Source: Qipengyuania gaetbuli
Lineage (GTDB): Bacteria > Pseudomonadota > Alphaproteobacteria > Sphingomonadales > Sphingomonadaceae
DNA: 64,000 nt
Direction: 5' to 3'
Assembly (NCBI RefSeq): GCF_020524765.1
Contig: NZ_JAIVLR010000002.1
Coordinates: 274,501 to 338,500 of the forward strand
Within the stretch, counting starts at the first letter, position 1, and each line of letters begins with the position of its first letter. Shown in pieces: positions 53,105-61,252 of the stretch. The position numbers and the translations under genes are program-made. Under the pieces are notes generated by a model. The model was not told where the DNA came from, searched no databases, and was given only the letters and a program-made list of their open reading frames with translations.

Positions 53105-53575
53105 ATGTCGAAACGCCAACCTGCCAAGCGCCTAGCGGACTTCCTGCCGTACCAGCTGTCGGTCGCCTCCAACGCGGTCTCGACCCGCATTGCGGAGCAG
53201 TATCGCAAGCGGTTCGCGCTCAAGACTACCGAATGGCGCATCATGGCGGTGCTCGGCGACAGCGGGCCGCTGACCCAGCGCGAGCTTTCGCAGCTCACGC
53301 TGATGGACAAGGTGCCGGTCAATCGCGCCTGCAAGACGCTGGAAAGCCGGGGGCTGGCCGAACGCACGCCCAATGCCAAGGATGGGCGCTCGCACCTGCT
53401 GGCGCTGACGGCGGAGGGCAGGGCGGTTCATGCCGGCATCATGCCGCTGGCCCTGACGATCGAGCGGGAGATGTTCTCGGTGCTCGACGAGAGCGAGCAG
53501 GCGGCGCTGCGCGACATGCTCGCCCGTGTGCGCGACAATGCGGGGGACTTCGATGCAGAAAGCCTGGCCGACTAG
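53105..53575 (+). CDS. MarR-family transcriptional regulator
   Basis: 156-residue winged-helix dimer protein. Start ATG 53105 (MSKRQPAKRL). DNA-recognition region LTQRELSQLTLMDKVPVNRACKTLESRG, wing with NAKDGRSHLLALT and a C-terminal dimer helix. In this setting it probably controls the upstream acyl-CoA genes and itself, sensing an aromatic or fatty-acyl ligand. Longer in-frame extension upstream overlaps the hydratase and is ignored. Its stop lies in a hairpin. Confidence 0.92.
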   Translation: MSKRQPAKRLADFLPYQLSVASNAVSTRIAEQYRKRFALKTTEWRIMAVLGDSGPLTQRELSQLTLMDKVPVNRACKTLESRGLAERTPNAKDGRSHLLALTAEGRAVHAGIMPLALTIEREMFSVLDESEQAALRDMLARVRDNAGDFDAESLAD

Positions 53576-53590
53576 GTAGTCGACCAGGCT
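53561..53590 (+). terminator. Hairpin spanning the marR stop codon
   Basis: 30-nt nearly perfect inverted repeat: AGCCTGG-C-CGACTA, GG loop, TAGTCG-A-CCAGGCT. It covers the TAG stop at 53573-53575. No direct T tract follows, though CTTTTC lies about 25 bp later. Confidence 0.5.
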
Positions 53591-53626
53591 CTCGATAACG
53601 ACCCGCTTTTCTGCCGGGTAGCCGGG

Positions 53627-54625
53627 TTATCCGATACCGCCACTGAAGGCGTCGGAGATCGAACAGGCTGCCGGGCCGAGAATGACGATGAACAGCACCG
53701 GCAGGATGAACATGATCAGCGGCACGGTCATGATCGCCGGAAGGCGCGCGGCCTTCTCTTCGGCGCGCATCATGCGCTCGTTGCGGAATTCCGCCGACAG
53801 CACGCGCAGCGCACTGGCGAGCGGCGTACCGTAGCGTTCGGTCTGGATCATGGTGGTGACCACGCCCTGCACCGCTTCCAGGTTCACGCGATAGGCAAGG
53901 TGGTCGAAGGCCTGCTTGCGCTCGTTGAGGAAGGACAGCTCGATCGCGGTCAGGGCGAATTCGTCGCCCAGTTCCGGATAGGCGCGGCCCAGTTCCTTGG
54001 CGACGCGGTTGAAAGCGGCGTCGACGGTCAGACCGGCTTCGGCGCAGATGACCAGGAGGTCGAGCGCGTCGGGCAGGCCCTTGCGGATCGCGTCGGTGCG
54101 CTTGGTGGCCTTGTTCTTGAGGACGATTTCCGGGCCCTTGTAGCCAAGGAAGGTCGCCAGTGCGAGCGCGGCCACGCGCTTGAACTGCCAGTCGGGATAG
54201 ATCTCGACGCCGTAGAGCAGGATCGCGGCAATGCCGCCGAGAAGGATCGGCAGCACCATCCGCAGGCCGATGAGTAGGACCGCGACTTCCTTGTTGCGGT
54301 GACCGGCCCAGGCCAGCTTCTGCTGCATGTCCTCGACCTGGCTCTGCTGCAGCACCTTGAGGTTGCCGAGCGTGTCCTTGACCTTGTCCGCCGTGTCATT
54401 CTTGCGCACGAGGCTCTGGCGCTTCTTGGCGCTGGTCGTGATCAGGCCGAGCTTGAGCTCTTCACGGCGGCCTTCGAGCGCTTTCACGCGCTTGGCCATC
54501 GGGTCCTTGATCGTGACGGCCGAATAGATCGCCACGAACACCGCCAGTGCCGCGATCCCGGCAAGGATCGAGCCGACGAGGATGACGTCGAAGCCGAGGA
54601 GGGTGGGGCCGCTTGCGGGTTCCAT
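53627..54625 (-). CDS. tadC: Tad pilus inner-membrane platform protein TadC
   Basis: Type II secretion F-family platform protein of 332 residues from the ATG at 54625. TM helix near the N terminus (about 10-32), GspF-like domain with LPDALDLLVICAEAGLTVDAA and RYGTPLASALRVLSAEFRNERM, and C-terminal helices (PLIMFILPVLFIVILG). Works with TadB as the ring on which the pilus motor turns. Last gene of the minus-strand locus, convergent with marR. Alternative longer frame to 54700 is rejected for lack of a ribosome site. Confidence 0.92.
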   Translation of the reverse strand: MEPASGPTLLGFDVILVGSILAGIAALAVFVAIYSAVTIKDPMAKRVKALEGRREELKLGLITTSAKKRQSLVRKNDTADKVKDTLGNLKVLQQSQVEDMQQKLAWAGHRNKEVAVLLIGLRMVLPILLGGIAAILLYGVEIYPDWQFKRVAALALATFLGYKGPEIVLKNKATKRTDAIRKGLPDALDLLVICAEAGLTVDAAFNRVAKELGRAYPELGDEFALTAIELSFLNERKQAFDHLAYRVNLEAVQGVVTTMIQTERYGTPLASALRVLSAEFRNERMMRAEEKAARLPAIMTVPLIMFILPVLFIVILGPAACSISDAFSGGIG

Positions 54626-54645
54626 GATTGCTCTTCCCTGCTTCC

Positions 54646-55617
54646 TTAGATTTCGAAACTGACCATCTTGGCCATGATGAAGCCGCCGATGCTCATCCAC
54701 ACGAGGCCGCCGAGGCCGGCCACGATCAGGCGGTCATCTTCGAAGAAGGCGCCGATGTAGCTCGGGTTGATCCACCAGATCATGCCGAACACGATGAAGG
54801 GCAGGGCGCCGACGATATAGGCCGAGGCCTTCGATTCCGAGCTCATCGCCCTGATCTTGAGCTTCATCTGCGCACGCTTGCGAAGCACATCCGAAAGGTT
54901 GGACAGCGTTTCAGCGAGGTTACCGCCCGTTTCGCGCTGGATGGCCAGCGTGATGCAGAAGAAGTTGAATTCGGGAATGCCCAGGCGATCGGCAGTCTGC
55001 TGGAGGGCATCCTCCATGGTCCGGCCGATCTTGATGCGCTCGACGATGCCCTTGAATTCCGCGCCCACGGGGCCCGGTACTTCCTGGGCGACGACGGCCA
55101 GCGTCTCGGTCACGGGAAGACCCGAGCGAAGGCCGCGAACGAGCAGTTCGATGGCGTCGGGAAACTTCACGTTGAACTGGTTGGTACGCTTCTTGATCGC
55201 GCGGCCGACGATGAAATGCGGGATGCCTGCACCTGCGAACAGGCCGACACCGATCGAGAGGAGGAACGCGCCGCTCTTCAAGAAGATGAGCAGCGTGAGG
55301 ACCAGCGCGATGCCGAGCGAGGCATAGGCATACTGGCTCAGCGTCCAGCCCTTGCCCGTCCGGTCGAGCCGGATGGCGAGAGCTTCCACGCGCGAGCCGG
55401 ATCCGGCCTGCTTGAACTGCTTGGGCTTGCGGGCAGCGATCGCCTTTTTCAGCTGCGATTCCACCTTGGCATCGGTGCTTTCCGAATGCCGGAAGCGGAG
55501 CTGCTGCAGGCGGCGCTGGCTGTTCTTGCCGGCGTCGGGACCTGCGAAAGCCACGTAACCGAGCACGAGCAGCGTGAAGAGCCCGCCGGTAACCAGCAAG
55601 AGCTGGATCAAGTTCAT
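54646..55617 (-). CDS. tadB: Tad pilus inner-membrane platform protein TadB
   Basis: Type II secretion F-family protein of 323 residues: N-terminal TM helix, a basic cytoplasmic stretch, GspF-like domain (FPDAIELLVRGLRSGLPVTET, then QRETGGNLAETLSNLSDVLR), and C-terminal helices. Paralogue and partner of TadC, 20 bp upstream of it. Separated from cpaE by only 80 bp, so the motor ATPase gene that normally sits between them is missing. Confidence 0.92.
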   Translation of the reverse strand: MNLIQLLLVTGGLFTLLVLGYVAFAGPDAGKNSQRRLQQLRFRHSESTDAKVESQLKKAIAARKPKQFKQAGSGSRVEALAIRLDRTGKGWTLSQYAYASLGIALVLTLLIFLKSGAFLLSIGVGLFAGAGIPHFIVGRAIKKRTNQFNVKFPDAIELLVRGLRSGLPVTETLAVVAQEVPGPVGAEFKGIVERIKIGRTMEDALQQTADRLGIPEFNFFCITLAIQRETGGNLAETLSNLSDVLRKRAQMKLKIRAMSSESKASAYIVGALPFIVFGMIWWINPSYIGAFFEDDRLIVAGLGGLVWMSIGGFIMAKMVSFEI

Positions 55618-55658
55618 CGTGTCTCTCCGTCCCGTCCCGTGATTACTAGGTCAGTCCG

Positions 55659-55690
55659 GGAGGCGGGGGCGCTGGGGCCAACCCGCCTCC
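55659..55690 (-). repeat. Inverted repeat between cpaE and tadB
   Basis: 9-bp perfect arms GGAGGCGGG / CCCGCCTCC separated by 14 nt, exactly where cpaF would be expected. Could be a terminator stem or a deletion scar; no T tract. Confidence 0.5.
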
Positions 55691-55697
55691 GGGATAG

Positions 55698-56987
55698 TTA
55701 TTCGCCCGCGTTCTCGAACTGGGCCTTGTCCTTCTTGGCCAGCAGCGACTTGATGTCGAAGCTGCCCAGCAGCGACTTCTTGTTGCCGCCGACGTCCAGC
55801 GCCTCGTCGCTTTCCTCGTCGCCGAGGCCGATGATGCGCGAGGACAGCTGCTTGATCGCGCCGGTCGCCTTGCTCGAGCCGTTCGCATCCACGAAGGTCT
55901 TGCCAAGCTTGGCGGCGTTCACTGCGGCCTTCGCATCGTACGGGATCGAGACGTCGATCGAGCGTTCGATGGAAGCCTCGAAGTCGGCCTTGCTGATTTC
56001 CTGCATGCCCGGCTGGACCTTGTTGGCCACGATCACCGGAGTGGCATGCGCGGCATTGGTCTTGAGCCAGGACAGGATGCGGATCGTGTCGCGCGCCGAG
56101 GCGAGCGTCATTTCCGTGACCAGCGTCACGACATTCACGTCGTTCAGCAGGTGCGGGAAGTTGATCAGCATGTTGCGCGGCATGTCGACGAGCGTCATCT
56201 CGAAGGCGTGACGGAACTCTTCCTGCAGCTGCAGGAAGGCCGAGCCATCGGTCATCAGCGGCGAGTTGATCGGCGCTTCTGCCGACAGGATCGCCAGGTT
56301 GTCGTTGGCGCGGATCATGGCGCGTTCGATGAACAGGCCGTCGATGCGGCTCGGGTTGTCGATCGCGTCGGTCAGGCCGCGGCCCGGCTCGAGGTCGAGC
56401 GTGAGTGCGCCGACACCGAAGTGCACGTCGAGGTCGAGCAGCGCGGTCGGCATGTGCTTTTCCGCGTAGATCCAGGCGAGCGAGGTCGCGAGGGTCGAGG
56501 CACCGACGCCGCCACGCGTACCCACGACCGCAGTCGAGATATGACGCTTGACCTGGTCGGCCTCGCCGCCGCGCGGGGCCATGAAGACCGCCTGTGCAGC
56601 GTTGAGCGAATCGCGCAGGACCGAGGCCGAGAGCGGCTTCAGCAGGTAGTCGTGGATGCCGCTCGCAAGCAGGTCGCGATAAAGGCGCACGTCGTTGACC
56701 TGGCCGATCGCGATCACCACCGTGCCGGGTTCGCATACCTCGGCGAGGGCGTTGATGTCGTTCAGCGGGTCACCGCTTTCCGACAGGTCGACCATCAGGA
56801 TGTTCGGGCTGGCCGACACCGACAGCGACTGGATCGCGTTGCGCAGGCCGCCCTTGTTGCACTTTTCAGGCTGCCAACCGAGCTCGATCACCACCGGGCG
56901 CAGGACATCCAGCGCGGTTTCGTCGCAGATGAAAGCTGCAAACGGATCGCGATTTCCGGGCATTCCGGATTTCCAGGAAGCGCTCAT
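55698..56987 (-). CDS. cpaE: Tad pilus localisation ATPase CpaE/TadZ
   Basis: 429 residues. N-terminal receiver-like domain (about 15-135) with VDLSESGDP in place of a phosphorylatable pocket, then a MinD/ParA-type ATPase with the atypical P-loop TRGGVGAST (157-165; Ala at the usual Lys position as often in TadZ), ALLDLDVHFGVGAL and a C-terminal region ending ...AQFENAGE. Targets the pilus machine to the pole. Starts 3 bp after cpaD. Confidence 0.92.
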   Translation of the reverse strand: MSASWKSGMPGNRDPFAAFICDETALDVLRPVVIELGWQPEKCNKGGLRNAIQSLSVSASPNILMVDLSESGDPLNDINALAEVCEPGTVVIAIGQVNDVRLYRDLLASGIHDYLLKPLSASVLRDSLNAAQAVFMAPRGGEADQVKRHISTAVVGTRGGVGASTLATSLAWIYAEKHMPTALLDLDVHFGVGALTLDLEPGRGLTDAIDNPSRIDGLFIERAMIRANDNLAILSAEAPINSPLMTDGSAFLQLQEEFRHAFEMTLVDMPRNMLINFPHLLNDVNVVTLVTEMTLASARDTIRILSWLKTNAAHATPVIVANKVQPGMQEISKADFEASIERSIDVSIPYDAKAAVNAAKLGKTFVDANGSSKATGAIKQLSSRIIGLGDEESDEALDVGGNKKSLLGSFDIKSLLAKKDKAQFENAGE

Positions 56988-56990
56988 GAA

Positions 56991-57641
56991 TTAATCCCCT
57001 TCAGTGGTGCTGACTTCGGGCAGGCCGCCCTTTCCGGTCGGCTCCATCTCGCGATAGGCCTTGATGGCCTTGGTCGAAGTGGTGACGACGGTTTCACCGC
57101 TGCCCTGCTGGCCGCGGATCAGATCTTCGGGATTGGCGACCATCGCGGCGAGGTTGCCGTTGATGGCGCAGCCGTAGTTCGGGTTGGTCGCATTGCTGCT
57201 ATTGCCCTCGGCCGTGTGCGACCAGTCCGGGCAACCCGGGACCGATGCAGTCGAACGGGTGATGACCACGCGTGCCTGGCCGGGCTGGGCGTATCCGGCA
57301 GTGACCGGCACACCTTCGGCGAGCAGCAGGCCATAGCGGCCGGCGAGCACGGCGACGTCTTCGCGGACAGCGGCCGAACCGGTCGCGTCCTCGATGGCGA
57401 CGCGGTCACCGTAGCGCAGGTCCATGCTTTCGAACCATTCGGCCAGGCGCTGCTGTTCGGACACGGGCAGGCCGTCGGCATTCGTGTTCACGTCCAGCAC
57501 GAAGTTGGAGCGTTCCACCACCGGCTGCTTCACGCTGTAAAGCGTCCGGTTTTCCATGTTCGAGCTGCCGCAGGCGCCCAGTGCGAGGGCGAGCGAGGCT
57601 GCGATCGAAGCGGTAAGCTTGCGGTTGATTGCGTTAGTCAC
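56991..57641 (-). CDS. cpaD: Tad pilus assembly lipoprotein CpaD
   Basis: 216 residues. Lipobox ALALGAC (Cys about 24) after a signal peptide. The mature part matches CpaD: VVERSNFVLDVNTNADGLP, SMDLRYGDRVAIED, VTAGYAQPGQARVVITRS, then CPDWSHTAEGNSSNATNPNYGC and LAAMVANPEDLIRGQ; the two Cys likely form a disulfide. GTG 57641 has GAGGGG upstream; ATG 57656, overlapping the cpaC stop, is an alternative. Supports the secretin in the outer membrane. Confidence 0.9.
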   Translation of the reverse strand: MTNAINRKLTASIAASLALALGACGSSNMENRTLYSVKQPVVERSNFVLDVNTNADGLPVSEQQRLAEWFESMDLRYGDRVAIEDATGSAAVREDVAVLAGRYGLLLAEGVPVTAGYAQPGQARVVITRSTASVPGCPDWSHTAEGNSSNATNPNYGCAINGNLAAMVANPEDLIRGQQGSGETVVTTSTKAIKAYREMEPTGKGGLPEVSTTEGD

Positions 57642-57652
57642 GTCTCGTCCCC

Positions 57653-59227
57653 TCATTCAAAGCTGAAGCCGGGCTTTGCAGCGGCGGTCTTCTCTTCGCG
57701 GCGGGCTTCGCCCTTGTTTGCCACGCGCTTGTTATCGCCCGAGGTCTCGTAGGAGATCTGCGGATCGGCGCTGCCTGCATCGCGCACGGTCGGAACCGGG
57801 CGGGCGGGGCCTTCGCTGTTGCTGTCGCCTTCGCGGAAGCCCAGCAGGCGCTGGAATTCTGTCGGCTTCTGATAGCCGTCGGTCGGCAGGCGAATGTCGT
57901 TCGCATTGACCGGCTTCACCAGGTACGGCGTAATCACGATGACCAGCTCGGTCTCGCCGCGACGATAGTCGGTCGATCGGAACAGGTTGCCGAGGATCGG
58001 GATGTCACCGAGACCCGGTGCCTTCTCGATCTGGTTGGACTGGTTGTTCGACAGCAGGCCGGCGATCATGAAGCTCTGGCCGGAGCCGAGTTCCACGGTC
58101 GTTTCCGCACGGCGCGTGATAAGCGCGGGGATACGGAAGCCTTCGAACTCGATCGCGCCCTGGGCCGACAGTTCCGATACTTCCGGACGCACGCGGATCG
58201 AGATCCGGCCGTTCGAAAGCACTGTCGGGGTGTAGGCGAGGCTGACGCCGTAGTTCTTGTATTCGATGGTTGTGTTGCCGAGGCCCTGGTTGAGCGGGAT
58301 CGGGAATTCGCCACCGGCGAGGAATTCTGCCGTTTCGCCCGAAAGGGCGGTCAGGTTCGGCTGCGACAGCGTGGTTACCAGGCCCTGCGTTTCCGCAAGG
58401 TCGAGCGCGCCGCCGATGTCGAGGCCGAGGAACTTGCCGGCAAAGCCGAGCGTGCTGCCAAGGTCGGCACCCATGATCGAGGTCGCCGGAACGATGACGT
58501 CTTCACCGGTGATCGGGTTGGTGCCGACATCGTTGGTGCGGGCGTTCATGCCGAGCGACTGGCCGGGTGCGAACAGCGTGGCCGGACGACCCTGGCCGAT
58601 GCCGATCTTGAAGCCGCTGGAGCTGTCGATCGACTGGAGGTTCACGCCCAGCGTGCGAACCAGCGAACGGCTGACTTCCGCGATGCGGACCTGCAGGTTG
58701 ACCTGCAGCGGGGTCGCCATGCGCAGGCGGCTGATGACATTGGTGTCTTCACCCACGAAGGCTTCCACGAGGGCCTGTGCCTCTGCCGCGTCTTCCGGAG
58801 CTGCCACCGTGCCGGTCAGGAGAACCACGTTGGTGCCCATGGTCGCCACGTTGATCTGCGCTTCGGGCATCGCCAGGGCGAGCATCTGGTCGATGCTGCC
58901 GATGTTCGAACCAACGCGGACGTTGGCCGACCAGATGATGTCGCCTGCCGCGTTGCTGGCATAGACCGTGGTCTCGCCGCCGGACTTGCCGAACAGGTAG
59001 AGCTGGCGCTGCGACTTGACCTGCACATCCGCGACGTTCTCGTTCGAGATGAACACGTCGGTCATTGCGCCGGGCACGTTGACCAGTTCGCCGCGACCGA
59101 TCGAGAGGACGATGTCCTGGCTCGGGCGGACAACCGACTGGGCCGTGGCCGTAGTCGTCGGTGCGGCTGCCAGCGGCGCCATCGCCAGGCCGGCAAGCAG
59201 CAGTTTGGTGGAAAGACGACGTTTCAT
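57653..59227 (-). CDS. cpaC: Tad pilus secretin CpaC/RcpA
   Basis: Outer-membrane secretin of 524 residues. Signal peptide to about 30; N-terminal pilus-assembly domain (LSIGRGELVNVPGAMTDVF), BON-like stretch (VVLLTGTVAAPEDAAEAQ), and the C-terminal secretin core (TLSQPNLTALSGETAEFLAGG; GVSLAYTPTVLSNGRISIRV; TELVIVITPYLVKP). The tail of about 65 residues after the core is low complexity. Forms the pore for the Flp pilus. Between cpaB and cpaD with a 4-bp overlap to the alternative cpaD start. Confidence 0.95.
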   Translation of the reverse strand: MKRRLSTKLLLAGLAMAPLAAAPTTTATAQSVVRPSQDIVLSIGRGELVNVPGAMTDVFISNENVADVQVKSQRQLYLFGKSGGETTVYASNAAGDIIWSANVRVGSNIGSIDQMLALAMPEAQINVATMGTNVVLLTGTVAAPEDAAEAQALVEAFVGEDTNVISRLRMATPLQVNLQVRIAEVSRSLVRTLGVNLQSIDSSSGFKIGIGQGRPATLFAPGQSLGMNARTNDVGTNPITGEDVIVPATSIMGADLGSTLGFAGKFLGLDIGGALDLAETQGLVTTLSQPNLTALSGETAEFLAGGEFPIPLNQGLGNTTIEYKNYGVSLAYTPTVLSNGRISIRVRPEVSELSAQGAIEFEGFRIPALITRRAETTVELGSGQSFMIAGLLSNNQSNQIEKAPGLGDIPILGNLFRSTDYRRGETELVIVITPYLVKPVNANDIRLPTDGYQKPTEFQRLLGFREGDSNSEGPARPVPTVRDAGSADPQISYETSGDNKRVANKGEARREEKTAAAKPGFSFE

Positions 59228-59266
59228 GGAATTGCCCCCTGAATGGCTTCCTGAGCTTGTTTGATC

Positions 59267-60385
59267 TTAGCGAAGGGTCTTGAGCGCGACCGGAACAGTG
59301 TCCGCTGCCTTGCCCGCACCGTCGCCAATGGCCTTGTTCATGCTGTGGATCGAACCCTGCATCGCGACCGGAACGGCCTCGGTGCTCTTGCCACGGGTCA
59401 CGCGGACCATCGGACCACGCACGACCGGAGCCGACGGGGCCGAACTGCGCGGCGAAGTGTTGGAGAACGTACCATCTTCATTGTCCGAGGTGCGGCCACG
59501 CGATCCCTGCGGCGGCATCGTGGTGCGCTGGAAGCGCGAGACGTCACCGCCCGTCACATAGGTGCCGCGGGCATCGTCCGGACGGCTCATGGCCGTGCGC
59601 AGGATACGCTCTTCCTCTTCGGGCGTGGCATCGTCGGGGATGCTCACGTCGCCCGAGGCGAGGGCACGTTCGAGTTCGCCTTCGCTGTCGGCGATGGCGC
59701 GCAGCGCGAGGCTGAGCGTGCCGATCGTCTGGGCGACGGCCACCTTCTCGGCGATCACCGGGGTCACTTCGAGCGTAACCGTACGGAACGCCTTGACCTG
59801 GGTAACGCCATCGATGGTTTCCTGCGTGGTCGACTGGTCGGTCGCCAGCACACGAAGGTTACGAAGGATGGTTTCCGATGCTTTCAGCGCCATGCCGTCA
59901 TTGCCGGTCACCGTCTGGGTGAGGACCATGTCGACGCGGTCGCCCGGGAAGACGAAGCCGGCAACGCCGCTCTTCGCATCGACCGGAACCGTGATGGCGC
60001 GCATGCCCGGAGTAAGAGCTGCGGCAAGGAAGCCGCGGTCGCCGGGGCTCACGAGCGAACCCTGGGTCACCGGCTCGCCGGCCGTGATCGGATGACGCAC
60101 GACAGTGCCGATCAGCTTGCTGATGTCGGCCTCGCCGTCGAGGAAGTAGGCATCCTGCACCAGCTCTTCCGGCCACAGCTGGTAGCCGATGGCGTCAGCA
60201 GTGATGATGGTGCCGGTGGGCAGGGCACGCTGCGCGACCAGGACCTTGGGTCCGGCGGCTTCGACCTGCGCTGCGGCGTTGGCATCCGGAGCCGCGGCTC
60301 CTGCGAACATGCTGCGGGCAACAAGTGCCGTGCCGATCGCAACGACCAGCGCACCAACCAGCAGAACCAGCTTCTTCCTATCCAT
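59267..60385 (-). CDS. cpaB: Tad pilus assembly protein CpaB/RcpC
   Basis: 372 residues: N-terminal membrane helix (about 5-28), then a SAF-type domain (VLVAQRALPTGTIITADAIG; GTVVRHPITAGEPVTQGSLV) and the RcpC domain (MRAITVPVDAKSGVAGFVFPGDRVDMVL). The C-terminal 110 residues are Ser/Pro/Arg-rich and probably disordered. It may act as a periplasmic scaffold for the secretin. Follows cpaA after 91 bp that contain hairpins. Confidence 0.93.
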   Translation of the reverse strand: MDRKKLVLLVGALVVAIGTALVARSMFAGAAAPDANAAAQVEAAGPKVLVAQRALPTGTIITADAIGYQLWPEELVQDAYFLDGEADISKLIGTVVRHPITAGEPVTQGSLVSPGDRGFLAAALTPGMRAITVPVDAKSGVAGFVFPGDRVDMVLTQTVTGNDGMALKASETILRNLRVLATDQSTTQETIDGVTQVKAFRTVTLEVTPVIAEKVAVAQTIGTLSLALRAIADSEGELERALASGDVSIPDDATPEEEERILRTAMSRPDDARGTYVTGGDVSRFQRTTMPPQGSRGRTSDNEDGTFSNTSPRSSAPSAPVVRGPMVRVTRGKSTEAVPVAMQGSIHSMNKAIGDGAGKAADTVPVALKTLR

Positions 60386-60407
60386 GGCTTTTAAGCCCCC
60401 TCATAAG

Positions 60408-60430
60408 GCCCGCGTGAATCGATGGCGGGC
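60408..60430 (-). terminator. Hairpin between cpaA and cpaB
   Basis: GCCCGC / GCGGGC with an 11-nt loop, followed on the minus strand by CTTAT. A second small hairpin CCGATT / AATCGG lies at 60455-60472. They may lower read-through from cpaA or mark a processing site. Confidence 0.35.
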
Positions 60431-60476
60431 TGCTATGGTTTCCGTCTCTACGATCCGATTGGTTAAAATCGGGTTG

Positions 60477-61190
60477 TCAGCCCAAAGAGGTCTGAGAAAA
60501 GTCTGCAACGAGATCACCGCCCGCGACCCACAGGCCGGCGATTGCGATGGCGAGTCCGTAAGGAATGCGCGGCTGCTGGTCGTGCCGGCGGATGATCCGG
60601 ATCGAGGCCAGCGTAACGAACGAAAGAATGGCAACCGGCACCAGCGCGACCAGGATCGACGCGGCCCCGTTCGAGGCCAGCGGTTCCATGATCGCATCGG
60701 GCAGGGCCAGCTTGGGACCACCCAGGACGGCGCTGGCGAAATTCGCCGCGACCAGCGTGCAGGCACCCAGCAGCAGCGTATCGCGGACAGGACGTCCGCC
60801 CACGACGCGCGAATGCGCAACGCCCCACATGCCCATGGCCAGGGTCAGTACCCAGCCGGCCATGGCCATGATGATGACCAGCACCATGAAGTTGGTCGGC
60901 GGGAACCACAGCGCCAGCGCGGTCAGCAGCTTTACGTCGCCGCCGCCCATCTGGCGGATGGCGAAGAACAGACAGCAGACCGCGAAGGTCACGACTGCGA
61001 TAACGAGTTGAATGGCAACGCCGGGCCACAGCGAAAGTCCGCTGGCCCACCAGAACAGCGGCGCGCCGGCGGCGATCGCCAGGTTAAGGCGATTGCCGAT
61101 GGTGCGGCTCTTGAGATCGGTCACCGCTGCCCACAGCAGGCCGATTGCCAAGGCGGCAAGCAAAACGTAGGTGAAAATCTGGTCGTGCAT
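60477..61190 (-). CDS. cpaA: Prepilin peptidase CpaA/TadV (A24)
   Basis: Inner-membrane aspartyl protease that matures Flp-type prepilins, 237 residues from the ATG at 61190. Seven or so hydrophobic helices. Catalytic Asp pair: DLKSRTIGNRLN after the first helix and the GxGD motif in MGGGDVKLLTAL. A GTG one codon upstream is possible; GGGGGC precedes. First gene of the minus-strand tad/cpa locus. Its pilin substrate gene is not in this window. Confidence 0.94.
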   Translation of the reverse strand: MHDQIFTYVLLAALAIGLLWAAVTDLKSRTIGNRLNLAIAAGAPLFWWASGLSLWPGVAIQLVIAVVTFAVCCLFFAIRQMGGGDVKLLTALALWFPPTNFMVLVIIMAMAGWVLTLAMGMWGVAHSRVVGGRPVRDTLLLGACTLVAANFASAVLGGPKLALPDAIMEPLASNGAASILVALVPVAILSFVTLASIRIIRRHDQQPRIPYGLAIAIAGLWVAGGDLVADFSQTSLG

Positions 61191-61252
61191 CACGCCCCCG
61201 GAACTGATCTCAGGGGGTGGTGCTACCGAAACATGCTTACCAAATAGTAACC

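Noticed and set aside
54628-60394. Long plus-strand frames opposite the tad genes (about 54628-56211, 56046-57752, 59261-60394)
   Set aside because: All are mirror frames of cpaB-E and tadB with no domain or start signal.
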